From Xanthomonas campestris pv. badrii (lineage in GTDB: Bacteria > Pseudomonadota > Gammaproteobacteria > Xanthomonadales > Xanthomonadaceae): a DNA stretch of 64,000 bases. The translations under genes and the position numbers were made by a program. Shown here one piece after another: positions 40,617 through 49,573 of the stretch (position 1 is the stretch's first letter; every line of letters starts with the position of its first letter). The stretch covers positions 1,054,001 through 1,118,000 of the forward strand of contig NZ_CP051651.1 of the NCBI RefSeq assembly GCF_012848175.1, read 5' to 3'. Under the pieces are notes generated by a model. The model made no database searches. It worked only from the letters and a program-made list of their open reading frames with translations, and was not told the origin of the DNA.

Positions 40617-42047
40617 ATGATCCTTTCCACCTACTTCGCAGCGATCTCCGCGTTGTCGTATGCAGATCGTCTTCCTACCTATACAAGCAGGATGCTGGTT
40701 GGTGCCTGGCCGCAAGGTCTGCAACATCTTCAACAACGCCGTGACGGCCAGGGAACGCCCCAAGGGACCGACGATGAAGTCACCCTGCTGGGTGCCAGCG
40801 GCGATGCGTTGTTGATACTCGAGTACCAAGAAGAAGCCGAAGATGCCTACCGGCATGCCTTGAAGGCGATGCGCGGGCATCAGCGCCAGCTACGCCTGCT
40901 GTCGTGCCGCAATACCGCATGGCTGATGCTGAGCCAGCGTCGTTTAAGCGCCGCGTTGAACTGCTTTGCGCAGCTTGCAATGGACCGCGACACGCCGGCG
41001 TGCCTGGGTGGCGAAGGCTTGCTCGGCAAGGCCCTGACCCATTTCCATCTTGGCCAGAGCACCCTGGCGCTGCAAACGCTCGAGCGTGCCCACGAAGTGC
41101 TGTCGGAACTGGAAAGCGGCGCATCCGACTGGCTGCGGATCGCCACGGCGCTGCGCCTGGACATGCTCGCGCAGTTGCGCATCCGCCGCGCCGACCGCAT
41201 GAGCGACCACGTGTTCTGGCAGGCCACGTTGCGCCAGGAAGACGCCGCCCATGCGTTCGAACCGAGCGAGTTGCGTGCCTGCATCGCCGATCTGGCCGAA
41301 AGCATGCCGGTGCTTGCGCAGCGGATGCGGCATGTCCGCAACCTGCTGCGGATTGCCGGCGGCGACACCTTTGGTTTCGACGCACAGATCGACGCCTTGC
41401 CGGCGGCGGCCAACGGTTGCCCGCCGTGCGCGCGGCAGGATGCGCAGGTGGAGCTGGCACTGGCCGCCCTGGCGGTGGGTCGGGCCGACCTGGCCGAGCG
41501 TGCCCTGGCCGGTGCCGGCCGGCATCATGCACCGCGCTGGAATCTGGAGTTCGAGTATTGCCAGGCCAAGATCAGCCAGGCGCTGGGGCGTACCGAACAG
41601 GCCTTGCTGCTGTACAACCGCTACGCGCTGGGTGCGGTGCAATGCCTGCGCAGCGAAGTGCAGGCGCCGCGCTTGCTGGAGAGCGGCACGCCGGCGCATG
41701 TCAGCGACGATATCTCCGCGCGCCTGCCGGCCAAGTACCGCCGTGCCTACAGCTACATGATCACCAATGCGCACCGCTCGGATCTGTCGATCAATGAGGT
41801 GGCCGCGCAGATCGGGGTGACAGGGCGTGCGTTGCAGCAGGCATTCAAGTCGGCCACCGGGTTGTCGCCGACCCAGGTGTTGCGGCGTTATCGCATGCAG
41901 AGCATCCGCGACGAACTGCTGGCCGAGGGCGGTTGCGGCAGCGTGCTGCAGGCGGCCAGCCGCTGGGGCGTTGGCAGCCGTTCAGCGCTCGCCAAGGGGT
42001 ATCGCCAGCATTTCAATGAGGCGCCGATGGAAACCTTGCAGCGGTAG
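40617..42047 (+). CDS. hrpX: AraC-family transcriptional activator HrpX
   Basis: The 476-residue activator turns on hrp, hrc and effector genes carrying PIP boxes. The N-terminal two thirds are helical repeats of TPR character (for example EEAEDAYRHALKAM, LSAALNCFAQLA); the C-terminal AraC domain (about 375-476) has DLSINEVAAQIGVTGRALQQAFKSATG and SPTQVLRRYRMQSIRDEL. The ATG at 40617 (MILSTYFAAISALS) gives exactly the length known for HrpX. It diverges from hrpG, its upstream activator. No hrp structural genes are in this window. Confidence 0.97.
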   Translation: MILSTYFAAISALSYADRLPTYTSRMLVGAWPQGLQHLQQRRDGQGTPQGTDDEVTLLGASGDALLILEYQEEAEDAYRHALKAMRGHQRQLRLLSCRNTAWLMLSQRRLSAALNCFAQLAMDRDTPACLGGEGLLGKALTHFHLGQSTLALQTLERAHEVLSELESGASDWLRIATALRLDMLAQLRIRRADRMSDHVFWQATLRQEDAAHAFEPSELRACIADLAESMPVLAQRMRHVRNLLRIAGGDTFGFDAQIDALPAAANGCPPCARQDAQVELALAALAVGRADLAERALAGAGRHHAPRWNLEFEYCQAKISQALGRTEQALLLYNRYALGAVQCLRSEVQAPRLLESGTPAHVSDDISARLPAKYRRAYSYMITNAHRSDLSINEVAAQIGVTGRALQQAFKSATGLSPTQVLRRYRMQSIRDELLAEGGCGSVLQAASRWGVGSRSALAKGYRQHFNEAPMETLQR

Positions 42048-42394
42048 TCGGCCGCGCACGGCCGGGCGGCAGCTCTTGGCCGTGCGCGTCGTTTCCTGCA
42101 TCAGGAGCGGCTAACAAGGCGTAGCGAGCGGTCGTCAGGCGGGTGCGGATGGCGTGGAGGAACCGGCACGCGTGGTACATGCCGATTCCGACCACCTGCC
42201 GCGCCCGGCTGGCGGCCGCGCCATAGGTCTGTTCGCTGCTCTGATGCAGGCACCGTCGTCGGCACGCAGGGTAGGGCAGGAGCCAAAGTGAGACGTGCGT
42301 CCAAGATGGCTTGCGGCTATCCTTGCCGGCTCGCACTGCCACTCAGGAGGCGCGTCCGAGGGTGGGCGTTGCCGCCAAGGAAACGACGACGATC
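42048..42394. other. Intergenic region between hrpX and the HSP90-like gene
   Basis: I see no gene, strong hairpin or repeat in these 347 bases. Small frames on the minus strand are basic, Pro/Arg-rich and look like GC-rich noise. An AAGGAA ribosome-binding sequence for the HSP90-like gene stands at about 42377. Confidence 0.5.
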
Positions 42395-44263
42395 ATGCAA
42401 GATCCTATCTCCGAGGCGACGGACGCCTCACAGATCCGCCGCGCAGGCGTCGACCTCAATGGATTGATGTCCGTCCTGAGCAAGCATCTGTATTCCACGC
42501 CGGTGGTCGCATTGCGCGAGCTGGTGCAGAACGCGCACGACTCGATCCTGCGGCGCCGCCTGGAACAGCCGCAGTGGCAGGGTGAATCGCGCATCCACGT
42601 GCAGGCCGATCCGGCGCAAGGGATCGTGCGCATCGTCGATACCGGCGCCGGGCTCACCCAGCAGGAAATCCATGATTACCTGGCCACCGTGGGCGTGGGC
42701 TATACCCGCGGGCTGCGCCAGGGTGGGCACGAAGACAGCGGGCTGATCGGCATGTTCGGGCTGGGCTTCCTGTCGGCCTTCGTGCTGGCACGCCGTGTCA
42801 CCGTGCGTACCACCTCCTACCAGACGCCGACCCTGGGCCACTGCTACATCTCCAGCAATGCCGAGCACTACACGGTGAGCCCGATACCGGCGCGTGCGCA
42901 GGTGGGCACCGAGGTGGTGCTGGAGCTGCACGACCAATACCTGGCATTGGCGCAGGACGGTCGCCTGCACGAGATCCTGGCGCGCTATTGCGCCTTGTTG
43001 CGCGAGCCGATCTGGGTTGGTGCCACTACGCAGCCGATCAATCCCGAACCGCCGCCGTGGCGCAGCCATGACGCAGTGCCGCTGCATCCGGTGCAGGCCC
43101 AGCGCCGGCAACGCGAGTTCGCTGCGCGCTTCGAGCGCAACTTCGAGCCCTTGTGCTGCATGCCGGTCCGCGCGGACGAGGGCAGCGATGCGGTGGGCCT
43201 GTTGTGGGTGCAGGACGGTGCCACCTACGGCACCAGCGATAACCGTAACCTATCGGTGTTTCTGCGCGGCATGCTGCTGGACGACAACGCGCGCGAATTG
43301 CTGCCGCCGTGGGCCGGTTTCATCGGCGGGGTGATCGAATCCAATCGTCTGACGCCGACGGCAAGCCGCGAGGACCTGCAGCGCGATGCGGTCTACAGCT
43401 CGGTGCAGCATGCGCTGTCCGAGGCCCTGGTGCAGGGGCTGGCGGATGTGGCGCGGCAGCAGCCGGAGGCGTGGCGGCGCATCCTGCTGCGGCATAACGA
43501 GGCCTTGCTGGGTGCGGCACTGTGCGACGAGCGCCTGTTCGAATTGCTGCTGGAACATGTGCGGGTGCCGACCTCGCAGGGCGACCTGCCGGCGCAGCAG
43601 TTGCCGGCGCGTGGCGCGGTGCACGTAATCCTGGACAGCGACAGCGGCTTCGAGGAGATGCTGTTCCGTGCCATGGGCGTGCCGGTGGCGTATGGCAACC
43701 GCTATGCGGTGGTGCCGTTTCTGCGCCGCTGGGCGCAGGCCAAGGGAGTGCGCCTGGTCGAGCTGGGAACCGAGCATGGCAACCGTCAGTTGTTCCATCT
43801 GGACAGCCTGCCGGCCGATGAACTGGCATGGCTGGAACAGCACCTGGGCGATGGCGAAGCGCTGGTGCCGGCACACTTCAGCCCTGCGGAATTGCCGCTG
43901 GTGGTGGTGCCCGATCGCGAGGCCGAGCTCAAGCGCCGGCTGGAACAGGACGAAAACGACAAGCGGGTGTCGACGGCTGCGTTGCGGCTGGCGCGGCAGT
44001 TCACCGCGCGCATCGAAGCGCGTCAGACCCAGCGGCTGTATCTCAATCTGGACAACCCCGCGCTGCAGGCCTTGCTGGCCGCGCAGCGCGATGGCAACCC
44101 GCAAGCCGCGGTCGCCGCGCGCTTGCTGCGCTCACTGAAGGTGATCATTGCGGCACAGGGGCGCGCGCAACCGCAGCCCGGTGGCGTCGAATCGGGTGGG
44201 GCCGATCTCAACAAGGCCTTCGGCGATCTTGCCGAAGCCGTGGGTCAACTGCTGGCGCGCTGA
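42395..44263 (+). CDS. Divergent HSP90-family ATPase (not canonical HtpG)
   Basis: The 622-residue protein keeps the full GHKL nucleotide site of HSP90: VVALRELVQNAHDSILRRR (catalytic Glu and Mg-binding Asn), IVRIVDTGAGLTQQEI, and GLIGMFGLGFLSAFVLA; the middle domain has TASREDLQRD, equivalent to the SREMLQ catalytic loop. Sequence outside these motifs differs strongly from Xanthomonas HtpG, and there is no MEEVD-like tail, so it is a paralogue of the uncharacterised bacterial HSP90-like group. A TPR gene starts 22 bases after its stop. Client and function are unknown. Confidence 0.88.
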   Translation: MQDPISEATDASQIRRAGVDLNGLMSVLSKHLYSTPVVALRELVQNAHDSILRRRLEQPQWQGESRIHVQADPAQGIVRIVDTGAGLTQQEIHDYLATVGVGYTRGLRQGGHEDSGLIGMFGLGFLSAFVLARRVTVRTTSYQTPTLGHCYISSNAEHYTVSPIPARAQVGTEVVLELHDQYLALAQDGRLHEILARYCALLREPIWVGATTQPINPEPPPWRSHDAVPLHPVQAQRRQREFAARFERNFEPLCCMPVRADEGSDAVGLLWVQDGATYGTSDNRNLSVFLRGMLLDDNARELLPPWAGFIGGVIESNRLTPTASREDLQRDAVYSSVQHALSEALVQGLADVARQQPEAWRRILLRHNEALLGAALCDERLFELLLEHVRVPTSQGDLPAQQLPARGAVHVILDSDSGFEEMLFRAMGVPVAYGNRYAVVPFLRRWAQAKGVRLVELGTEHGNRQLFHLDSLPADELAWLEQHLGDGEALVPAHFSPAELPLVVVPDREAELKRRLEQDENDKRVSTAALRLARQFTARIEARQTQRLYLNLDNPALQALLAAQRDGNPQAAVAARLLRSLKVIIAAQGRAQPQPGGVESGGADLNKAFGDLAEAVGQLLAR

Positions 44264-44285
44264 GCGCCGCACCGAAGGACGGACG

Positions 44286-46610
44286 ATGGAAATCTGGAAC
44301 TGGGTGGAAAAACTGCAGGACGACCTGGGCGAAGCCGGGCAGCCGCAAAACGCGCAGCTGCTGACGCGCCTGACCGACCATATCTGCGATCTGCAGATCG
44401 AACGTGCCGAAGCCTTGCTGCCCGAGGCGCGTGCGCTGGGCAAGACGCTGGCCAATCCATGGCTGGACGTGTTCGTCGGCCATTGGGAGATGCGCAACCG
44501 GGTCGGCAACCTGTGCGAAGGCGAACGCGCGCTGGGCGATGCGGTGGCGCTGTTCGAGCGCGCGCACCGTGCCGACGCAGTGGACTGCCCGCAATCGGTC
44601 TGCGTGACCCAGGATCTTGCGGCGTGCTACGCCAACATCGATGGCCCGGGCTGGGTGCAAGAGCGCATCGAGGTCTGCGATGAGACCTTGGGCCGTATCG
44701 ATCCGAGTTGGTCGTGCTATCAGTGCCTGAGTTGCGAAAAAGCCGATGCCCTGCTCGACGACGGGCGTGGCGATGCGGCACTGCGCTATCTGGACCAGCA
44801 GTCGCACACCATCGTGGCCCACGGTGGCCAGATCTACGACGGCGTGCCGGACATGCGCATCTCGATCCTGCTGTCGCTGGGGCGCGCCGAGGAGGCGCTG
44901 GCCCTGATCGAACAGCGCGAGCGCGAGGCGGCGCGCGAGGGTGCAGAGTGGGCCAATTGCAGCCAGCCGCGCCGACTGCAGAAAGCGCGTGCGCTGGCAC
45001 TGCTCAATCGCGACGACGAGGCCATGGACGCCTTGCTGCCCTGGCGCGAGGTGGCGCCACGCTATCGCTTGCACTGGTTGCGCGCAGTGGCGGTGCTTGT
45101 CACGCATGCGCCCGAGCGTAATACCTGGGACCTGGGGAGCCGCGTACAGCTGATGCTGGGTCATTACGCGCAGGTCGGTGCGCATCGCATTTTGATCGAG
45201 GCGGCAGAACTTGCGATCGATCTGGCCCTGCAACGGGGTGCGGTGTGGACGGCCCGCCGGCATCTGGCGCTCGCCCGCGCGCACCTGCCCAAGTTGCGGC
45301 AGGACCGTGGCGCCACGCAGGCGCTGGACCGTTGGGCCGCCCGGATCGAGCCGGCGGCCACGGGCGAGGCGGCGCCGGTGCCGGCCGATCAGCTGCTGGA
45401 GTGGTTGAACGCGCAAGGCGAGGATGCGGCGCGCAACCCCGAGCAGGAGGCGCAGTGGTTGCTGCAGGCGGTGGCCGAGCGGCCCGACGATGCGGAGCTG
45501 GTCGATACCGCGGCGTCGGCCTTGAGCGCCTGCGCGGCGGACGAGCAGGCGATCGCGCTGCTGTGGGACTTCGTGCAGCGCCACGCCGACCGCGAAACCA
45601 GCCCGACCTTCCGGCTGATGAATTTGTTGCTGGCCCGTGGCGACGACGCCGGCGTGCGCAAGCTGGCGCAGCTCTATCGCCCGCAGGTGCCGGTGGCCGC
45701 GCTGTGGTGCGAGGCGCAACTCGCGCAGCGGCTGGCCGACTGGCCGGCGCTTGAACAGGCATGCACGGCCTTGCTGGACGTGTCGCCCGGTTCGCATGGC
45801 GCGCGCGGCTTGCTGGCGCGCATGTATCTCACCACCGCACGCTTTGCCGAGGCGGCCGCGGTCTACCGCACGTTGATCGCGGTGATGGACGAGCCGCGCT
45901 CGGCGCACTGGGACCATATGACCGCCGCCAGCGCCGCACAGGACTGGGATGCGGTGCGGGCCTCGGCTGCGGCGATCGGCCTGGAACTGAGCAGCACCAG
46001 CGGGGTTGTCGAGGAAGACTGGGGCTGGGTGATCGTGCGTTGCGTGGACGATGGCGAGGCGGCCGACTACTACGCACGCCGCACCGGCCCGGTGACCGCA
46101 CGCATCATCGAGAACGCGCCTGCGCACCGGCGCCAGCATGTCGGTGACTGGGTGGTGTTCGATGCCGAGCTGCTGTATCCGGCGCCGGAGGACGAGGCCG
46201 AACGCGAGCGCTTCGTGCCGACGTATGCGCAGGTGCATGTGCTGGAGAGCGGCGGCTACGGCAGTAGCTGGCTGGTGGATGGCGTGCATCCGGGCCAGGA
46301 GGTGGTCGAGGCCATGCGTGCGGACATGGAAATGCGCGGCTGGAAGATGTGGGTGCACAGTCGCGGCGACTACCGTGTGATGGATCCTGAGCAGCCGGAT
46401 GCCTTCGACCCGGACGATGCGACCTCGGGCCTGCCGGGCGTGCTGTTCACCGTGGCGCTGCCGGACAGCGTGTCGCCGCAGGAATTGCATCGCGTCCTGC
46501 GCTGCACCACCTCGCGCTGGTCGCACCCGATGTGCTGGCTGCGCCTGGCCGAGGCCTGCGACCAGGATCCGCGCCCGCATCTGGAAGCGGTGGAGCGTTA
46601 CGGGCTGTAA
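44286..46610 (+). CDS. Large TPR-repeat protein partnered with the HSP90-like gene
   Basis: The 774-residue protein is helical throughout residues 1-560 and shows TPR-like repeats (for example ALGDAVALFERAHRADAVD, EEALALIEQREREAAREG, QAIALLWDFVQRHADRE, RGLLARMYLTTARFAEAAAVYRTL). The last 200 residues form a different domain with aromatic-rich strands (EEDWGWVIVRCVDD, VGDWVVFDAELLY, YGSSWLVDGVHPG) that I do not recognise. It has no signal peptide or membrane span. It follows the HSP90-like gene by 22 bases, so the two are probably an operon and a chaperone/co-chaperone-like pair. Confidence 0.8.
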   Translation: MEIWNWVEKLQDDLGEAGQPQNAQLLTRLTDHICDLQIERAEALLPEARALGKTLANPWLDVFVGHWEMRNRVGNLCEGERALGDAVALFERAHRADAVDCPQSVCVTQDLAACYANIDGPGWVQERIEVCDETLGRIDPSWSCYQCLSCEKADALLDDGRGDAALRYLDQQSHTIVAHGGQIYDGVPDMRISILLSLGRAEEALALIEQREREAAREGAEWANCSQPRRLQKARALALLNRDDEAMDALLPWREVAPRYRLHWLRAVAVLVTHAPERNTWDLGSRVQLMLGHYAQVGAHRILIEAAELAIDLALQRGAVWTARRHLALARAHLPKLRQDRGATQALDRWAARIEPAATGEAAPVPADQLLEWLNAQGEDAARNPEQEAQWLLQAVAERPDDAELVDTAASALSACAADEQAIALLWDFVQRHADRETSPTFRLMNLLLARGDDAGVRKLAQLYRPQVPVAALWCEAQLAQRLADWPALEQACTALLDVSPGSHGARGLLARMYLTTARFAEAAAVYRTLIAVMDEPRSAHWDHMTAASAAQDWDAVRASAAAIGLELSSTSGVVEEDWGWVIVRCVDDGEAADYYARRTGPVTARIIENAPAHRRQHVGDWVVFDAELLYPAPEDEAERERFVPTYAQVHVLESGGYGSSWLVDGVHPGQEVVEAMRADMEMRGWKMWVHSRGDYRVMDPEQPDAFDPDDATSGLPGVLFTVALPDSVSPQELHRVLRCTTSRWSHPMCWLRLAEACDQDPRPHLEAVERYGL

Positions 46611-46973
46611 GACCGTGGTCCGGGCGCGGGTGCAGCTCGAGTGGCCGGGCCGGTGACGGGCGATCGGAAGCGTCGGGGCGGCGGCGGACGTTGTCTGTCT
46701 GCACCGCGGTACCTTCAATAGATCCGAACGCTGAACTGGTGCAGCGCGGACCGATGTGGCGCATGTCCGCAGGCGTGGGCCGGCGCACGTTCGCCGCCGT
46801 TGCGGCAATGTCAAACTGCAGGGTCGGCGCCGCTGACCGCTACAGGTTCGGTCGCTGGTTGCCGAAACTGAATTGCTTTATTCTGCTGCGCTTCGGCGTG
46901 GGGGCGCCGCGTCGATCCGGGCGCAGTCCAGCCCGCATGCCCAGCCTCTCTTTCTTTCTTGGCGGGTGATCTC
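46611..46973. other. Intergenic region before the stressosome operon
   Basis: No gene is visible in these 363 bases. A lower-GC stretch at about 46855-46890 (TTGCCGAAACTGAATTGC, then TTTATTC) is the likeliest promoter zone for the rsb operon. No clear terminator follows the TPR gene. Confidence 0.45.
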
Positions 46974-47816
46974 ATGGTGGCACTGCAGCAGCGCTCGATC
47001 GATGCGATTCGTGGCCAGGAGCCGGCCTTGCTGGCCGCCTGGCTCGCATCCAACCTAGGCAACGACGCGCGCCTGCCCCGGCAGGAGCTGGAAACCCAGA
47101 GCGCGCAATTCCTGCATCTGCTGGTGGCAGCGTTGAAGGACGATGGCAGCAGCCTGGACAGCGCCGAGTGGAGCGAGGTCCGCCGCTTCCTGGAAACCCT
47201 CTCGCGCGACCGCGCCACCCGCGGGTTCGATTCGCAGGAAACGGCCAACTTCATCTTCTCGCTCAAGCGCGTGCTGTTCGCGCTGGTGCAGCGCGAATAC
47301 GCCAGTGCCCCGGACGAACTGGGCCAGCAGCTATGGGCGCTGTCCGAGCTGCTCGACCGCCTGGGCCTGTACACCGTCAAGACGTTCCAGAAGACCCGCG
47401 AAGACATCATCGTGCGCCAGCAGGAAGAGATGCTGGAGTTGTCCACGCCGGTGGTGAAGCTGTGGGAAGGCGTGTTGGCGCTGCCGATGATCGGCACGCT
47501 GGATTCGCAGCGCACCCAGGTGGTGATGGAATCGCTGCTGCAGCGCATCGTCGACACCGGCTCGGAGATCGCCATCATCGACATCACCGGCGTGCCCACC
47601 GTGGACACCCTGGTGGCGCAGCACCTGCTCAAGACCGTCACCGCGATCCGGCTGATGGGCGCCGATGCCATCATCAGCGGCGTGCGCCCGCAGATCGCGC
47701 AGACCATCGTGCATCTTGGGCTGGACCTGCAGGGCATCGTGACCAAGGCCAACCTGGCCGATGCGCTGGCGCTGGCGCTCAAGCGCACCGGTGTGACCGT
47801 GAGCAAGGCAGACTGA
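46974..47816 (+). CDS. rsbR: RsbR-like stressosome sensor (N-terminal sensor plus STAS domain)
   Basis: The 280-residue protein has a helical N-terminal sensor domain (about 1-160) and a C-terminal STAS domain. The two phosphorylatable Thr of Bacillus RsbRA (T171, T205) correspond to Thr212 (GVPTVDTLVAQHLL) and Thr244 (GVRPQIAQTIVHLGLDL), both conserved. RsbR and RsbS form the stressosome core that releases the kinase RsbT on stress. The start at 46974 is the likeliest; a few codons upstream (46959) is another ATG. rsbS follows one base after the stop. Confidence 0.92.
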   Translation: MVALQQRSIDAIRGQEPALLAAWLASNLGNDARLPRQELETQSAQFLHLLVAALKDDGSSLDSAEWSEVRRFLETLSRDRATRGFDSQETANFIFSLKRVLFALVQREYASAPDELGQQLWALSELLDRLGLYTVKTFQKTREDIIVRQQEEMLELSTPVVKLWEGVLALPMIGTLDSQRTQVVMESLLQRIVDTGSEIAIIDITGVPTVDTLVAQHLLKTVTAIRLMGADAIISGVRPQIAQTIVHLGLDLQGIVTKANLADALALALKRTGVTVSKAD

Positions 47817-47817
47817 C

Positions 47818-48180
47818 ATGGAGCGCATCCCGATCCTGCGCATGGGCCAGCTGCTGCTGGTCACCATCCAGGTGGACATGCACGACCAGCTGGCGCTGCA
47901 GCTGCAGGAAGACCTGTCGGAGAAGATCAGCGCCACCTCCGCGCGCGGCGTGCTGATCGATATTTCCGCACTGGATATCGTCGATTCGTTCATTGGCCGC
48001 ATGATCAGCACCATCTCCGGGCTGGCGGCGCTGATGGGCGCCCAGACCGTGGTGGTGGGCATGCAGCCGGCGGTGGCGATCACCCTGGTCGAACTGGGGT
48101 TGACCCTGCCGTCGGTGCGCACCGCGCTCGATGTCGAACGCGGCATGCGCCTGCTGCAACAACCCGACCCGCAATCATGA
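47818..48180 (+). CDS. rsbS: RsbS stressosome scaffold (STAS domain)
   Basis: The 120-residue STAS protein is close to Bacillus RsbS: RGVLIDISALDIVDSFIGRMISTI contains Ser57, the equivalent of the RsbT-phosphorylated Ser59, and GMQPAVAITLVELGLTLPSV is nearly identical to the family. It should hold RsbT in the unstressed stressosome. It overlaps rsbT by four bases (ATGA). Confidence 0.95.
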   Translation: MERIPILRMGQLLLVTIQVDMHDQLALQLQEDLSEKISATSARGVLIDISALDIVDSFIGRMISTISGLAALMGAQTVVVGMQPAVAITLVELGLTLPSVRTALDVERGMRLLQQPDPQS

Positions 48181-48572
48181 GCGCCGGTTCGCAACCGGTC
48201 CGCACCGAGCAGGATGTGGTGCTGGCGCGGCAGACCGTGCGCAAGCTGGTGGTGCAATGCGGCTTGCGGCTGGTCGACCAGACCAAGCTGGTCACCGCGG
48301 CCAGCGAACTGGCGCGCAACACCGTGATCTACGGTGGTGGCGGCGACATGGACTGGGCGCTGGTCGAAAGCGGCATCCGCAAGGGCGTGCAGCTGACCTT
48401 TCGCGACGAAGGCCCGGGCATTGCCGACCTGGATCTGGCGCTCACCGACGGCTGGACCTCCGGCAGCGGCTTGGGGCTGGGCCTGTCCGGCAGCCGTCGG
48501 CTGGTGGACGATTTCGTGCTGGATAGTGCGGCCGGCAAGGGCACCCGTATCACCGTCACCAAATGGAAGTGA
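48177..48572 (+). CDS. rsbT: RsbT switch serine kinase
   Basis: The 131-residue GHKL ATPase has N box ASELARNTVIYGGGG, G1 box RDEGPGIAD and G2 box GSGLGLGLSGSRRLVD. RsbT phosphorylates RsbS and RsbR and, once released, activates a partner. In Bacillus the partner is RsbU, which is absent here, so RsbT must act on another protein, perhaps one of the downstream signalling proteins. It overlaps the next gene by 10 bases. Confidence 0.95.
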   Translation: MSAGSQPVRTEQDVVLARQTVRKLVVQCGLRLVDQTKLVTAASELARNTVIYGGGGDMDWALVESGIRKGVQLTFRDEGPGIADLDLALTDGWTSGSGLGLGLSGSRRLVDDFVLDSAAGKGTRITVTKWK

Positions 48573-49573
48573 CGGTTGCCGGCGCGCTCACCCAGGTGAT
48601 CCGCGTCGAGGAGTCCACCCAGGTGGGGCAGGTGCGCCGCGACGCGGTGGCGCTGGCCCTGGCCTGCGGATTCGACCAAGACGCCTGCGGGCGCGTGGCG
48701 CTGGTGGCCACCGAGCTGTGCACCAACCTGCTCAACCATGCCGGCGGCGGGCAGATGCAGCTGTGCAGCGTGGCCGGCCGCGATGGCCCTGGCGTGGAAT
48801 TGTGCTCGCTCGATCACGGCCCGGGCTTCGTCCTCGCCGACTGCCTGCCGGATGGCTATTCCACCGGCAGCACGCCCGGTAACGGGCTGGGTACCGTGCA
48901 GCGGCATGCCACGCTGCTGGATGCGTATTCGGACGCGACCGGGGCGGTGGTGCTGGCGCGCGTGTACGCCGCGCAGGAGACGGCGGCGGACCTGCCCTAT
49001 GGCGCGATCCGCCTGCCGTTGCACAGCGAAACCGTCTGCGGCGACGCCTGGCAGCTGTGCATCGATGCGCAGCGCACCACCGTCACCGTGATCGATGGCC
49101 TGGGCCACGGGCCCGGCGCCGCCGATGCCGCCGATGCGGGTGCCCGCGCCGCCGCGGTGGCCAGCGGCGAGCCCGGCGAGCGTCTCGCACGGCTGCATGC
49201 CGCCATGTCCGGCACCCGTGGAGGCGCCGCGGCAGTGATGCAGTTCGACGGTGAAACCGGCCGGGTGCGCTTCGCCGGCGTGGGCAACATCGCCGCGACG
49301 CTGTGCGATGGCGACGGCGTGCGCGGCATGCCCTCGCATCCCGGCATCGTCGGGGTGCAGTTTCGCAAGGCGCAGCCCTTCGACTTTCCGCAGGCCGCCG
49401 GCAAGCTGTTGGTGATGCACAGCGACGGCCTGCAATCGCGCTGGAACCTGCGCGATCACCCGGGCGTGCTGTCGCGCCATCCACGCATCATTGCCGCGGT
49501 GCTGGCGCGCGGTTACGCACGCGGCCGCGACGATGCCTGCGTCTTCGTCATGCGCCTGGGAGGCCTGCAATGA
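48563..49573 (+). CDS. ATPase-PP2C fusion (RsbW-like domain plus SpoIIE/RsbX-like phosphatase)
   Basis: The 336-residue protein joins a GHKL ATPase domain like RsbW/RsbT (about 1-140; ATELCTNLLNHAGGG, DHGPGFVLAD, GNGLGTVQRHA) to a PP2C/SpoIIE phosphatase domain (about 150-336; VTVIDGLGHGPGAADAAD with metal-binding Asp, MHSDGLQSRW, and the final RDDACVFVMRL). The phosphatase part corresponds to RsbX, which resets the stressosome by dephosphorylating RsbR and RsbS. The genes before and after overlap it by 10 and 4 bases. Confidence 0.9.
   Translation: MEVTVAGALTQVIRVEESTQVGQVRRDAVALALACGFDQDACGRVALVATELCTNLLNHAGGGQMQLCSVAGRDGPGVELCSLDHGPGFVLADCLPDGYSTGSTPGNGLGTVQRHATLLDAYSDATGAVVLARVYAAQETAADLPYGAIRLPLHSETVCGDAWQLCIDAQRTTVTVIDGLGHGPGAADAADAGARAAAVASGEPGERLARLHAAMSGTRGGAAAVMQFDGETGRVRFAGVGNIAATLCDGDGVRGMPSHPGIVGVQFRKAQPFDFPQAAGKLLVMHSDGLQSRWNLRDHPGVLSRHPRIIAAVLARGYARGRDDACVFVMRLGGLQ

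Noticed and set aside
42395..44263. The housekeeping chaperone HtpG
   Set aside because: Only the nucleotide-site motifs match. The rest differs strongly from the Xanthomonas HtpG sequence as I know it, so I call it a divergent paralogue.
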